Of a stretch of DNA of 22,365 nt, positions 14,565 to 21,608 are shown piece by piece. Made by a program: the position numbers and the translations under genes. The DNA comes from Phycisphaerae bacterium (GTDB lineage Bacteria > Planctomycetota > Phycisphaerae > Phycisphaerales > SM1A02), in assembly GCA_002683195.1 (NCBI GenBank), contig NYSW01000039.1, positions 1 to 22,365 on the forward strand, in the 5' to 3' direction. The notes under the pieces were generated by a model. The model was given only the letters and a program-made list of their open reading frames with translations, ran no database searches and was not told the origin of the DNA. How positions within the stretch are numbered: position 1 is the stretch's first letter; the number at the start of each line of letters is the position of its first letter.

Positions 14565-15017
14565 ATGCAGGATGGTGGCGTCTCCAATTCGGGAGCCCTT
14601 CCATATCTCCAGCGGATGATGCAGTTTTCATGGCAGCGGAACACGCTGCTTTCCGACGCTGCCGCCAATCTGGACACGCCCGGCTATCAGCCGGTCGATG
14701 TCCCCGTGGCCGAGTTCCAAGGGGCCATGAAGGCCGCCCAGCTGCGAGAAGAGGGGATTGGGAGCGGGATCCTTCCGCCCGTGACTCGCGGCCACGGTGC
14801 CTTCGGAGACACTGACGGGATTCGCTTCGAGGTCGATGGGATCCGGCTGGCCCCGGACCCCGCTCGCCAGAATCTGACCTTCCATGATGGAAACGACCGC
14901 AATTTGGAACGGATCATGCAGAACCTTGCGGAGAACGCCCTGGCGTTCAGGCTCGCCAGCGAGCTGTTCCGCAAGGAGCATGACATCCTTCGGTCGGCAA
15001 TTCGTGAACGACCCTGA
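14565..15017 (+). CDS. flgB: Flagellar basal-body rod protein FlgB
   Basis: FlgB is a proximal rod subunit exported by the flagellar type III system and assembled in the periplasm. The 150-residue product has the rod-protein signature N-L-D-T-P-G-Y near residue 40, following an amphipathic helix (L-Q-R-M-M-Q-F-S-W-Q-R-N-T-L-L-S-D-A). A C-terminal amphipathic helix is typical of axial proteins. It has no cleavable signal, as expected for this pathway. The ATG at 14565 was chosen because GGAGG at 14552-14556 lies eight bases upstream; the frame is open 26 codons further up but that part looks unlike FlgB. It heads the structural block flgB-flgC-fliE-fliF. The 107-base leader contains the palindrome at 14530-14546. 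Confidence 0.94.
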   Translation: MQDGGVSNSGALPYLQRMMQFSWQRNTLLSDAAANLDTPGYQPVDVPVAEFQGAMKAAQLREEGIGSGILPPVTRGHGAFGDTDGIRFEVDGIRLAPDPARQNLTFHDGNDRNLERIMQNLAENALAFRLASELFRKEHDILRSAIRERP

Positions 15018-15052
15018 TCCCTCGGGACTTCTCCGGGACGGAAACTGACACC

Positions 15053-15457
15053 ATGGCCATCTACGGCGCTTTCGACATCTCAGGCAGCGGACTCCAGGCC
15101 CAGCGGGTCCGGATGGACGCGATCAGCGCGAACCTTGCAAACCGGAACACCCCGGGATTCCAGGTCAAGACCGTGGAATTCGCGCCCGGAGACCCGGCCA
15201 CCGGCAATCCGCTCGGCGTTCATGTGGCCGCGATCGAGGCCGACCCCAACGCGGCGTTCATCGAGACCGCGACCACTTTCGGGTCGTCCGCCGACCTCGC
15301 CGACGGGACGAAGGACGGCATCGCTCGGATGCCCGACTACAGCGACGTGCGGGCGATGGCCGACGGCATCGAGGCCCTTCGGGCCTATCAAGCGAACATT
15401 CAGGCCATCGACACCACTCGGTCGATGATTGACTCGGCGATACGCGTCCTTGCCTGA
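15053..15457 (+). CDS. flgC: Flagellar basal-body rod protein FlgC
   Basis: FlgC is a second proximal rod subunit, exported and assembled with FlgB. The 134-residue product matches the family in length and in both conserved ends: an N-terminal helix F-D-I-S-G-S-G-L-Q-A-Q-R-V-R-M-D followed by N-L-A-N-R-N-T-P-G-F, and a C-terminal helix with A-L-R-A-Y-Q-A-N-I-Q-A-I-D and S-M-I-D-S-A-I-R-V-L. It lies 35 bases after flgB and 11-23 bases before fliE, in the order seen in many bacteria. No strong Shine-Dalgarno is visible before the ATG; GGACGG lies about 12 bases upstream. Confidence 0.96.
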   Translation: MAIYGAFDISGSGLQAQRVRMDAISANLANRNTPGFQVKTVEFAPGDPATGNPLGVHVAAIEADPNAAFIETATTFGSSADLADGTKDGIARMPDYSDVRAMADGIEALRAYQANIQAIDTTRSMIDSAIRVLA

Positions 15458-15480
15458 CCACCTGACGGATGGTGCACCCC

Positions 15481-15816
15481 ATGAGCGATCCACTCGGCCC
15501 TCTCAACCAACTCGGCTCCCAGAACCTCGGTCGCCTGCAAGGCATCAAGGGTGGCCAGCTTGGCACGCCCGGAGAAGGTTCGGCCCCGGGCGCCGGAGAG
15601 GGTGATTTCAAGTCCACGCTCATGAAGCAGATCGAGCAGGTCAACCAGCTCCAGCAGGATGCGGAGCAGGCCAAGATCGGGGCCGCCACCGGCGAAGCGT
15701 CGCTCGAACAGGTGATCACCGCGACCGAGACCGCCGACACCGCGTTCCGCATGCTTCTGGCGGTTCGCAACAAGCTCGTCGATGCCTACGACGAGGTGAA
15801 GAACATCCGCGTCTGA
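15481..15816 (+). CDS. fliE: Flagellar hook-basal body protein FliE
   Basis: FliE joins the MS ring to the rod and is among the first proteins exported. From the ATG at 15481 the product has 111 residues, a usual length. The C-terminal half is diagnostic: S-L-E-Q-V-I-T-A-T-E-T-A-D-T-A-F-R-M-L-L-A-V-R-N-K-L-V-D-A-Y, ending in a short basic tail (K-N-I-R-V). The N-terminus is glycine-rich and variable. Another in-frame ATG lies at 15469, adding four residues; neither has a clear ribosome site, and GGATGG nine bases before 15481 slightly favours the shorter form. It sits between flgC and fliF, its standard place. Confidence 0.93.
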   Translation: MSDPLGPLNQLGSQNLGRLQGIKGGQLGTPGEGSAPGAGEGDFKSTLMKQIEQVNQLQQDAEQAKIGAATGEASLEQVITATETADTAFRMLLAVRNKLVDAYDEVKNIRV

Positions 15817-15825
15817 TCTTCGACT

Positions 15826-15848
15826 CGCCTTCGGACGGACCGAGGGCG
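15826..15848 (+). repeat. Hairpin in the fliE-fliF gap
   Basis: CGCCTTCGG and CCGAGGGCG form a 9-base stem with one G-U wobble around the loop ACGGA, starting nine bases after the fliE stop. No T-run follows, so transcription probably continues into fliF. It may stabilise the fliE mRNA end, mark an RNA-processing site, or partly attenuate, allowing different doses of rod proteins and the MS ring. Confidence 0.5.
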
Positions 15849-15946
15849 TGAGAAGGACGAGGTGCTTCCGCAAGTCAGGATGACACGCGGGGGCTCGAAA
15901 ACCTCGGAACGCTCATCGCACGATGGACGGCATGGAGGCCATCCCC

Positions 15947-17620
15947 GTGACAGAACGAATTCGTCAATCCTGGCAGGATGTCCAACGCCGTCTTTCGGCC
16001 ATGGATTCATCGGCCCGACTCCTGGTCGGGGCGATCGCCATCATTCTGGTGATGGGCCTGTTTCTCGTATCCCAGTACGCGGTGTCGCCGGCGATGACCA
16101 CCATCAAGGTGGAGTCGGACAAGGTGCTGCTGGCCATGCAGAGCATTCGGACCGAGGGCTATGCCGTGGAGGATGCCGGGAGCGGCATGCTCCGGGTTCC
16201 CGCGGTGAAGAAGCGTGCGATCCTCGCCCTGCTCGAGCAGGATGGATACACCGAAGCACCGGTGGGCCAGGAACCCCTCTCGACCGAATCCGGTGGCTGG
16301 TCGTCCGCGGCCGAGATCGCCATCCGACAGCGGGCGTTTCGGATTCGAACCGCCGAGAACTCCATCCGCATGATGGCGGGGGTCGACAACGTCCGCATCA
16401 GTCTCTCCGGTGGAGCCGGTCGTCTGCTGGCCATCCGCGGGGTGCAGAAGCCCACGGCGACGGTCAGCGTGGGAATGCAGTCCGGCGCCGTCGGCTCCGA
16501 ACTCGCGGAGTCTTTCGCGATCGTCGCGGTCTCGGCGGAAACCGGCCTCGACATCGAGAACGTGACGGTCATCGACACCGGTACCGGCGTCAATCATCGT
16601 TTCGACGACGCGGGTTCCGGTGGTGGTCGTGACTATCTTTCTTCGGTCAAAAGCTGGGAACGCAAGCTGACCGCCGAGTTCTCGCGGCTGGTGCGGGTGT
16701 CCTTCCCCCGGGCCGAGGTCGTGGTGAACGCCCAGTGCCTGGTCGCGGAGATCGCCCAGGTTGAAAGCAGTCCCGGAAAGCCGGTGAAGACCGACACCTT
16801 CGTGGAGACGGATGAAACCTCCACTCCCCTCGCCGCCCGACGCGGTGGCGAGCCCGGGTTCAACGCCAACAGCGGGGTCGGATCCGCCTCGGTCAACGCC
16901 CGGATGGGTGGTGACCGAGCGACTCGCGAGTCCGAGCGGGTGGTGAGCGACGCCAAGTTCCCGCTCACCGAACGACGGACGGATGAGATCGCGAATTATC
17001 CGGTCAAGGTGGCGGCATCCCTGGTCATTCCGACTCAGGAGGTCGAGGCCCTGCTGCGGGCGGAACTCGGCGACGAGGCCGAGATCGGTCCGGAGCAGAT
17101 CAGCGACCGGACCCAGCTGATCAAGGCCGACATCCGCAAGATCCTGGTGCCGCTGGTGGACAGTTCGGAATTCCGCAATGGAACGACCGGCGAGGTCGAG
17201 ATCGCCGTGATGCCTTTCGCATCCTGGGCGCCCCCGGTCACGGTCGGTGCCGGAGGAGGATTGGCCGACTCGATCGGGGAACTGACGGGGACGGATCTGG
17301 CCTCGACCCTGAAGAACGCCGGCCTGGTGGGGCTCGCGCTCCTCTCCCTCGCCATGATGTTCATGATGGTCCGACGCACCGGCGGGACCGAAGTCATGCC
17401 CACCGCGGAGGAACTGGCGGGCGTGCCCCCGGTTCTGGAGGACGACGACGTCAATCTGGTGGGCGAGGCCGAAGAGGCCGTTCCGGCGATGGAAGGCCTG
17501 GAACTCGACGACGAGGACCTTCGCCGCAAGCAGATGCTGGACCAGTTGAACCAGTTGATCAAGAAGGAACCTTCGGAGGTCGCATCCCTCCTTCGTCGCT
17601 GGATGCGGACCGAATCGTAA
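15947..17620 (+). CDS. fliF: Flagellar MS-ring protein FliF
   Basis: FliF forms the inner-membrane MS ring that houses the export gate and carries the C ring. From the GTG at 15947 the product has 557 residues, a normal length. It has a first membrane helix at about 25-45, a periplasmic part with secretin/YscJ-like ring-building regions (S-P-A-M-T-T-I-K, then V-D-N-V-R-I-S-L-S, then Y-P-V-K-V-A-A-S-L-V-I-P), and a second helix near 459-475 (L-A-L-L-S-L-A-M-M-F-M-M-V). The short cytoplasmic tail ends K-K-E-P-S-E-V-A-S-L-L-R-R-W-M, the classic FliG-binding segment. The GTG was preferred because GGAGG at 15934-15938 lies eight bases upstream; ATGs at 15923 and 15932 would add eight or five residues and lack a good ribosome site. 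Confidence 0.95.
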   Translation: MTERIRQSWQDVQRRLSAMDSSARLLVGAIAIILVMGLFLVSQYAVSPAMTTIKVESDKVLLAMQSIRTEGYAVEDAGSGMLRVPAVKKRAILALLEQDGYTEAPVGQEPLSTESGGWSSAAEIAIRQRAFRIRTAENSIRMMAGVDNVRISLSGGAGRLLAIRGVQKPTATVSVGMQSGAVGSELAESFAIVAVSAETGLDIENVTVIDTGTGVNHRFDDAGSGGGRDYLSSVKSWERKLTAEFSRLVRVSFPRAEVVVNAQCLVAEIAQVESSPGKPVKTDTFVETDETSTPLAARRGGEPGFNANSGVGSASVNARMGGDRATRESERVVSDAKFPLTERRTDEIANYPVKVAASLVIPTQEVEALLRAELGDEAEIGPEQISDRTQLIKADIRKILVPLVDSSEFRNGTTGEVEIAVMPFASWAPPVTVGAGGGLADSIGELTGTDLASTLKNAGLVGLALLSLAMMFMMVRRTGGTEVMPTAEELAGVPPVLEDDDVNLVGEAEEAVPAMEGLELDDEDLRRKQMLDQLNQLIKKEPSEVASLLRRWMRTES

Positions 17621-17727
17621 ACGACCCTTCGAGAGATCGGTCCGGATCGTCCGCGGCCGGTTCTTCCGAGTGATCTCCTCGCCCGTCGCCCGTTCCTTTC
17701 GTGTTTCATCCGGAGTCCCGATCGACC
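17621..17727 (+). other. fliF-fliG intergenic gap
   Basis: This 107-base gap is the longest within the structural block apart from those before flgB and fliF. I see no strong hairpin, no -24/-12 element and no small gene. CGGAG at 17711-17715 may serve fliG. An internal promoter cannot be excluded. Confidence 0.3.
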
Positions 17728-18768
17728 ATGAGCATTCGTCCCGGCCAGAAACTCCCCGACACGGTCGAAGAACTCGACGGCGTCGCACGCAGTGCGGTGC
17801 TCCTGCTGCTCCTCGACCCCGATGCCGCGGGGGCGATCCTTCGTGAACTCCCGACCGAAGCGGTGGAAGAGGTCACTCGGGCGCTCGCGTCCCTCGGCGA
17901 TGTCCCGCAGAATCTGGGCGAGGGCATCGTCTCGGAGTTCTACAACCTCACCATGGCCCAGGGATGGGCTCGCGAGGGGGGACTCGACTACGCGACCCGA
18001 CTGCTGAAGGATTCGTTGGAAGGAGGGGTGGCCGATCGGGTCATCGCCCAGATCCAGACCCAGGTCCAGCGTTCGCCCTTCTCCTTCCTTCAGAAGGCGG
18101 AGACCGACAACCTGTTGACCTTCATCCAGGATGAACATCCCCAGACGATCGCCCTGATCGTCAGCCACCTGCCGCATCACAAGGCGTCCGAGGTCCTCGG
18201 AGGACTCCCCGAGGATCGACAGATCGAGGTGGTGCGACGAGTCGCCAACATGGAACAGACCAATCCCGAGGTCATCCGAGAGGTCGAACTCGGACTCGAA
18301 GCCCGACTGAGTTCGATGATCATGCATTCCTCGGAGAAGGTCGGGGGAGTGAACACCGTGGCCGAGATCCTCAATCTCTGCGATCGCAACACCGAGAAGT
18401 CGATCATGGAAGGCGTGGAGGGCGAGGATCCGGAACTGGTGGAGGAGATTCGGCGACTGATGTTCGTCTTCGAGGACATCCGGATGGTGGACGACAAGGC
18501 GATCCAGCGTCTGATGAAGGAACTCGACAACGGTGAAGTGGCCCTGGCGCTCAAGATGGCGTCGGAAGAGCTCAAGGAGAAGTTCCTCTCCAACGTCTCC
18601 ACCCGGGGGGCCGAGGTCATTCGTGAAGACATGGAGTTCATGGGTCCGGTCCGGGTGAGCGACGTCGAGGCGGCGCAGCAGCGGATCGTGGACATCGTCC
18701 GCCGACTCGAGGATTCCGGCGAGATCGTGATCACCGGCCGCGGCGGCGGCGGCGATGTCGTGGTCTGA
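17728..18768 (+). CDS. fliG: Flagellar motor switch protein FliG
   Basis: FliG couples the MS ring to the C ring and carries the torque-generating charges contacted by the stator. The 346-residue product has all three FliG parts. The N-terminal FliF-binding region begins V-E-E-L-D-G-V-A-R-S-A-V-L-L-L-L-L-D; the middle region has the E-H-P-Q-T-I-A-L motif from residue 136; the C-terminal domain has M-K-E-L-D-N-G-E-V-A-L-A-L-K-M-A-S-E-E-L and M-G-P-V-R-V-S-D-V-E-A-A-Q-Q. The tail is glycine- and valine-rich (G-R-G-G-G-G-D-V-V-V). The ATG at 17728 was chosen for its fit to the family; a GTG at 17701 would add nine unlike residues. fliH follows after 14 bases. Confidence 0.97.
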   Translation: MSIRPGQKLPDTVEELDGVARSAVLLLLLDPDAAGAILRELPTEAVEEVTRALASLGDVPQNLGEGIVSEFYNLTMAQGWAREGGLDYATRLLKDSLEGGVADRVIAQIQTQVQRSPFSFLQKAETDNLLTFIQDEHPQTIALIVSHLPHHKASEVLGGLPEDRQIEVVRRVANMEQTNPEVIREVELGLEARLSSMIMHSSEKVGGVNTVAEILNLCDRNTEKSIMEGVEGEDPELVEEIRRLMFVFEDIRMVDDKAIQRLMKELDNGEVALALKMASEELKEKFLSNVSTRGAEVIREDMEFMGPVRVSDVEAAQQRIVDIVRRLEDSGEIVITGRGGGGDVVV

Positions 18769-18782
18769 TTCCAACGGAGATC

Positions 18783-19730
18783 GTGTTGCCCCTGATCAAG
18801 AACAATCGAGCCCGCGAACTGGTGAACGGCGCCGTGGTCATGAACCTCGGCGACGTCAGGAAGGAAGCGAACGACCTGCTGGACGCCGCTCGACGCGACG
18901 CGTCCGAGATCGTCGAAGCCGCCCGGTTGGAAGCGGAAAGACTGTCGGCGGGGGCGGCGGAACGAGGCTACGAAGACGGTCGGAAGCGGGGCGAGGAAGA
19001 GGGTCGGATCGCGGGCCGCGAAGAAGGCGCCCTCGAAGGTGCCGGCGTGGCGGAAGCCGCGATCGCGGAACGACTCGGCGGCATCGCGGACGGTTGGACC
19101 CAGGCCCTGGACGCGTTTCTCGCGGGACGTGAAGTGCTGCGGGAGGAGACCCGTCGGGATCTTCTGCGGCTGTCGATCGCGATCGCGGAACGAGTGCTGG
19201 GTCGACTCCCGGCCCACGACCCGGGGTTGGTCGTCGGCCAGGTCGAGGCCGCGATGGAGATGCTCACCGGGGCCACCAGATTGCGGATCCAGGTCCATCC
19301 CGATGATCTTCCGATCATCGAGACGCATTTTCGGGAGGCGAAATCGACCATGCTTTCCGCCGCGGAGGCGGACATCGATTTCGGAACCGACGAGGCGATC
19401 GTCCGCGGCGGTTGCGTGGTTTCCGCGGGTGATGGGGAGGTCGACGCCCGACTCGACGCCCAGATGTCTCGAATCGTGGAGGGACTCTTTCCCGAGTTGC
19501 TCGAGTCGCCGGAACCTCCGACCGCGGTTGAAATCCGCGACCCGGACGTGCCCGGAACCTCGGAGGCCCCGGCTTCCGACCGGACGCCCCCGGTGGTCTC
19601 GCCGGGCCAGTCTTCGGATGGGTCTTCGGACGGGGCTTCGAATCGGCCATCGGCCGTCGACTCCTGGGACGACATCGTGCCCGCGGCCGACGACCCCGCC
19701 TCCGATGAAACGGAGAAGACCTCGGAATGA
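18783..19730 (+). CDS. fliH: Flagellar export apparatus stator-like protein FliH, with extended acidic tail
   Basis: FliH holds the export ATPase FliI and links it to the C ring. The 315-residue product shows the FliH pattern: a charged helical stretch from about 15 to 85 with glycine-spaced repeats (E-R-G-Y-E-D-G-R-K-R-G-E-E-E-G-R-I-A-G-R), then a globular domain around 110-235 with L-R-I-Q-V-H-P-D-D-L and C-V-V-S-A-G-D-G-E-V-D-A-R-L-D-A-Q. The final roughly 78 residues are low-complexity and rich in serine, proline and acidic residues, longer than usual for FliH. The start is uncertain: GTG 18783 is three bases from GGAG (18776-18779), while TTG 18786 is six bases away. The stop overlaps fliI by ATGA. 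Confidence 0.9.
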   Translation: MLPLIKNNRARELVNGAVVMNLGDVRKEANDLLDAARRDASEIVEAARLEAERLSAGAAERGYEDGRKRGEEEGRIAGREEGALEGAGVAEAAIAERLGGIADGWTQALDAFLAGREVLREETRRDLLRLSIAIAERVLGRLPAHDPGLVVGQVEAAMEMLTGATRLRIQVHPDDLPIIETHFREAKSTMLSAAEADIDFGTDEAIVRGGCVVSAGDGEVDARLDAQMSRIVEGLFPELLESPEPPTAVEIRDPDVPGTSEAPASDRTPPVVSPGQSSDGSSDGASNRPSAVDSWDDIVPAADDPASDETEKTSE

Positions 19731-21085
19731 CCACTTTCGCACGAAGCATCGACGCCTTGGACGGCTTCGAGGCTCGCTCCATCATCGGGACCGTGGATGC
19801 GGTGCGGGGCATGACGGTACTGGTCCGTCGGCTCCGGGTGCCGATCGGTTCGGTGGTTCGGATCGAGGGCACCTCTCGAACCCGGGAGCCGGTCTTCGGT
19901 GAAGTCATCGGATTCGACGCCGCTCGCGCCATCGTGATGCTGCTGGGCGGTTCCAACGGCACCGGACCGGGAGACCGGGTGCGTCTGGAACGGGTGAGCG
20001 ATTCGATCATGGTCGGGGAGTCGTGGCTCGGACGGGTGCTCGACGGACTCGGGCGGCCGATCGACGGTGGACCGGTGCCGACCGGGCTGGAGGCCCGACC
20101 GCTCTTCCCGCCGGTGGTCAATCCCATGACCCGTGGCATCATCGACGAACCGCTCGCCACCGGCGTCCGCGCCATCGACGGCGTGACGACCCTGGGCAAG
20201 GGGCAACGGATCGGAATCTTCGCGGGGCCCGGCGTCGGCAAGAGCACGCTGATGGCCTCGGTCGCGCGGGGTACCAGTGCCGATGTCAACGTCATCGCCC
20301 TCGTGGGCGAACGCGGACGCGAGGTCAAGGAATTCATCGTGGACGCGCTGGGCCGTGAAGGCCTCGCGCGTTCGGTGGTGGTGGTCGCGACCGGGGATGA
20401 GAGTCCGTTGCTCCGGGTCCGGGCGATGGCGGCGGCGATCACCGCGGCCGAACATTTTCGGGATTCGGGACGTGATGTGATGCTGATGGTCGATTCCATC
20501 ACCCGCTTTGCGCAGGCCCAGCGACAGATCGGACTCGCGGCGGGTGAACAGCCCGCCACCAAGGGGTACACCCCGAGCGTCTTCGCCCTGCTTCCCCAGC
20601 TGCTGGAGCGAGCCGGAAGCATCGAAGGTGGAGGCTCCATCACCGGGATCTACACCGTTCTGGTCGAGGGTGACGACCTCACCGAGCCGGTGGCCGACGC
20701 GGCGAAGGGGATTCTGGACGGTCACGTGGTGCTCAGTCGCAAGTTCGCGAACCGAGGACACTTCCCGGCCATCGACCCCCTCGATTCGATCTCCCGGGTC
20801 GCCGACCAGGTTTCCGATCCCAACCACGTGGTGGCCCGCCGAAGACTGATGGAGCTCCTCGCGGCGCACCGTGAGAGCGAGGAACTGATCAACATCGGTG
20901 CCTATGCCGCCGGCTCCAATCCCATGACCGATGTCGCGATCGCGCTCAAGCCCGCGATCGACGCCTATCTGCGGCAGGAGCGTGACGAACGTGCCGAATT
21001 CCCCGTGACCTGCCGCGCCCTCTGCGAAATCGCCGCGGAGAGCGAACGCCTGCGAGCGGCCGCGGTGGCCGCCAAGGGTGTCTGA
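19727..21085 (+). CDS. fliI: Flagellum-specific export ATPase FliI
   Basis: FliI is the F1-beta-like ATPase that prepares substrates for the flagellar type III export gate. The 452-residue product is full length. It has Walker A G-P-G-V-G-K-S with K172, G-E-R-G-R-E-V-K-E-F-I, and the Walker B strand V-M-L-M-V-D-S-I-T-R-F-A with D256. The family signature P-A-T-K-G-Y-T-P-S-V-F-A-L-L-P-Q-L-L-E-R-A-G and D-H-V-V-L-S-R follow. These separate it from the F-type ATP synthase beta subunit and from Rho. It is translationally coupled to fliH (ATGA at 19727-19730), fitting their complex. fliJ follows after a 37-base gap containing a hairpin. Confidence 0.97.
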   Translation: MTTFARSIDALDGFEARSIIGTVDAVRGMTVLVRRLRVPIGSVVRIEGTSRTREPVFGEVIGFDAARAIVMLLGGSNGTGPGDRVRLERVSDSIMVGESWLGRVLDGLGRPIDGGPVPTGLEARPLFPPVVNPMTRGIIDEPLATGVRAIDGVTTLGKGQRIGIFAGPGVGKSTLMASVARGTSADVNVIALVGERGREVKEFIVDALGREGLARSVVVVATGDESPLLRVRAMAAAITAAEHFRDSGRDVMLMVDSITRFAQAQRQIGLAAGEQPATKGYTPSVFALLPQLLERAGSIEGGGSITGIYTVLVEGDDLTEPVADAAKGILDGHVVLSRKFANRGHFPAIDPLDSISRVADQVSDPNHVVARRRLMELLAAHRESEELINIGAYAAGSNPMTDVAIALKPAIDAYLRQERDERAEFPVTCRALCEIAAESERLRAAAVAAKGV

Positions 21086-21087
21086 GA

Positions 21088-21102
21088 CCGGACGCCGTCC
21101 GG
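21088..21102 (+). repeat. Hairpin in the fliI-fliJ gap
   Basis: CCGGAC and GTCCGG form a perfect 6-base stem around GCC, starting two bases after the fliI stop and ending 20 bases before the fliJ ATG. No T-run follows. It may limit ribosome or RNase passage between the two genes; chance is possible. Confidence 0.4.
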
Positions 21103-21122
21103 ATCGACCGAGAGACGAAACC

Positions 21123-21608
21123 ATGCCCCGATTCCGATTCGAACTCCAGGCCGTCCTCGACACCCGAAAGCGGGCGGAGGATTTCTGCCGTCGCGAGGTC
21201 GCGACCCTGGAGATCGAACGCCGCGAACTGGAGAACGGTATCCGCGGGCGACAGCAGTCGATCGTCGACTCTCGGGAGGAGACCCGCGAGGGCCTGGTCG
21301 GAGTGATTCGACCTGATCGACTGCGATCCTCGGCCAACGCGTCCCTCGCGATGATGCGTGACGCCCAGAGATCGGTGCTCGAACTCGCCGGCATTCACCG
21401 CCGGCTGGAGACCGCCCGTGGGACCTTGCGGGAGGCGTCTCGTGATCGACGGGCGATCGAACTGGTTCGCGAACGACGTTTTGAAGCCTGGAAGACCGAA
21501 ATCGAACGACGTGAACAATCGGCGCTCGACGAGATCGCCACGATTCGAGGGGCTCGCCGAGTCCGAGAGGACGACGCCGCCGCCGGCGGAAACGAGGAAA
21601 CCTGCTGA
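21123..21608 (+). CDS. fliJ: Flagellar export protein FliJ
   Basis: FliJ is the small coiled-coil stalk of the FliHIJ export ATPase complex and helps recycle export chaperones. The 161-residue product begins P-R-F-R-F-E-L-Q-A-V-L-D-T-R-K, the usual FliJ opening, and continues as an almost uninterrupted charged helix, as expected of a two-helix coiled coil (family usually near 145-150 residues). The ATG at 21123 was chosen for that opening; the frame is open 15 codons further upstream, overlapping the end of fliI. GAGAG about eight bases upstream may be the ribosome site. The stop TGA shares its last base with the next start (TGATG at 21606-21610). Confidence 0.88.
   Translation: MPRFRFELQAVLDTRKRAEDFCRREVATLEIERRELENGIRGRQQSIVDSREETREGLVGVIRPDRLRSSANASLAMMRDAQRSVLELAGIHRRLETARGTLREASRDRRAIELVRERRFEAWKTEIERREQSALDEIATIRGARRVREDDAAAGGNEETC

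Noticed and set aside
16007..18774. Long minus-strand frames opposite fliF and fliG (593 and 579 codons)
   Set aside because: Same shadow effect; they have no domain, no ribosome site and no room outside the conserved plus-strand genes.
18968..21394. 808-codon minus-strand open frame opposite fliH, fliI and fliJ
   Set aside because: It is a GC-rich shadow; its translation is serine/arginine-biased and the opposite strand encodes well-conserved flagellar proteins.
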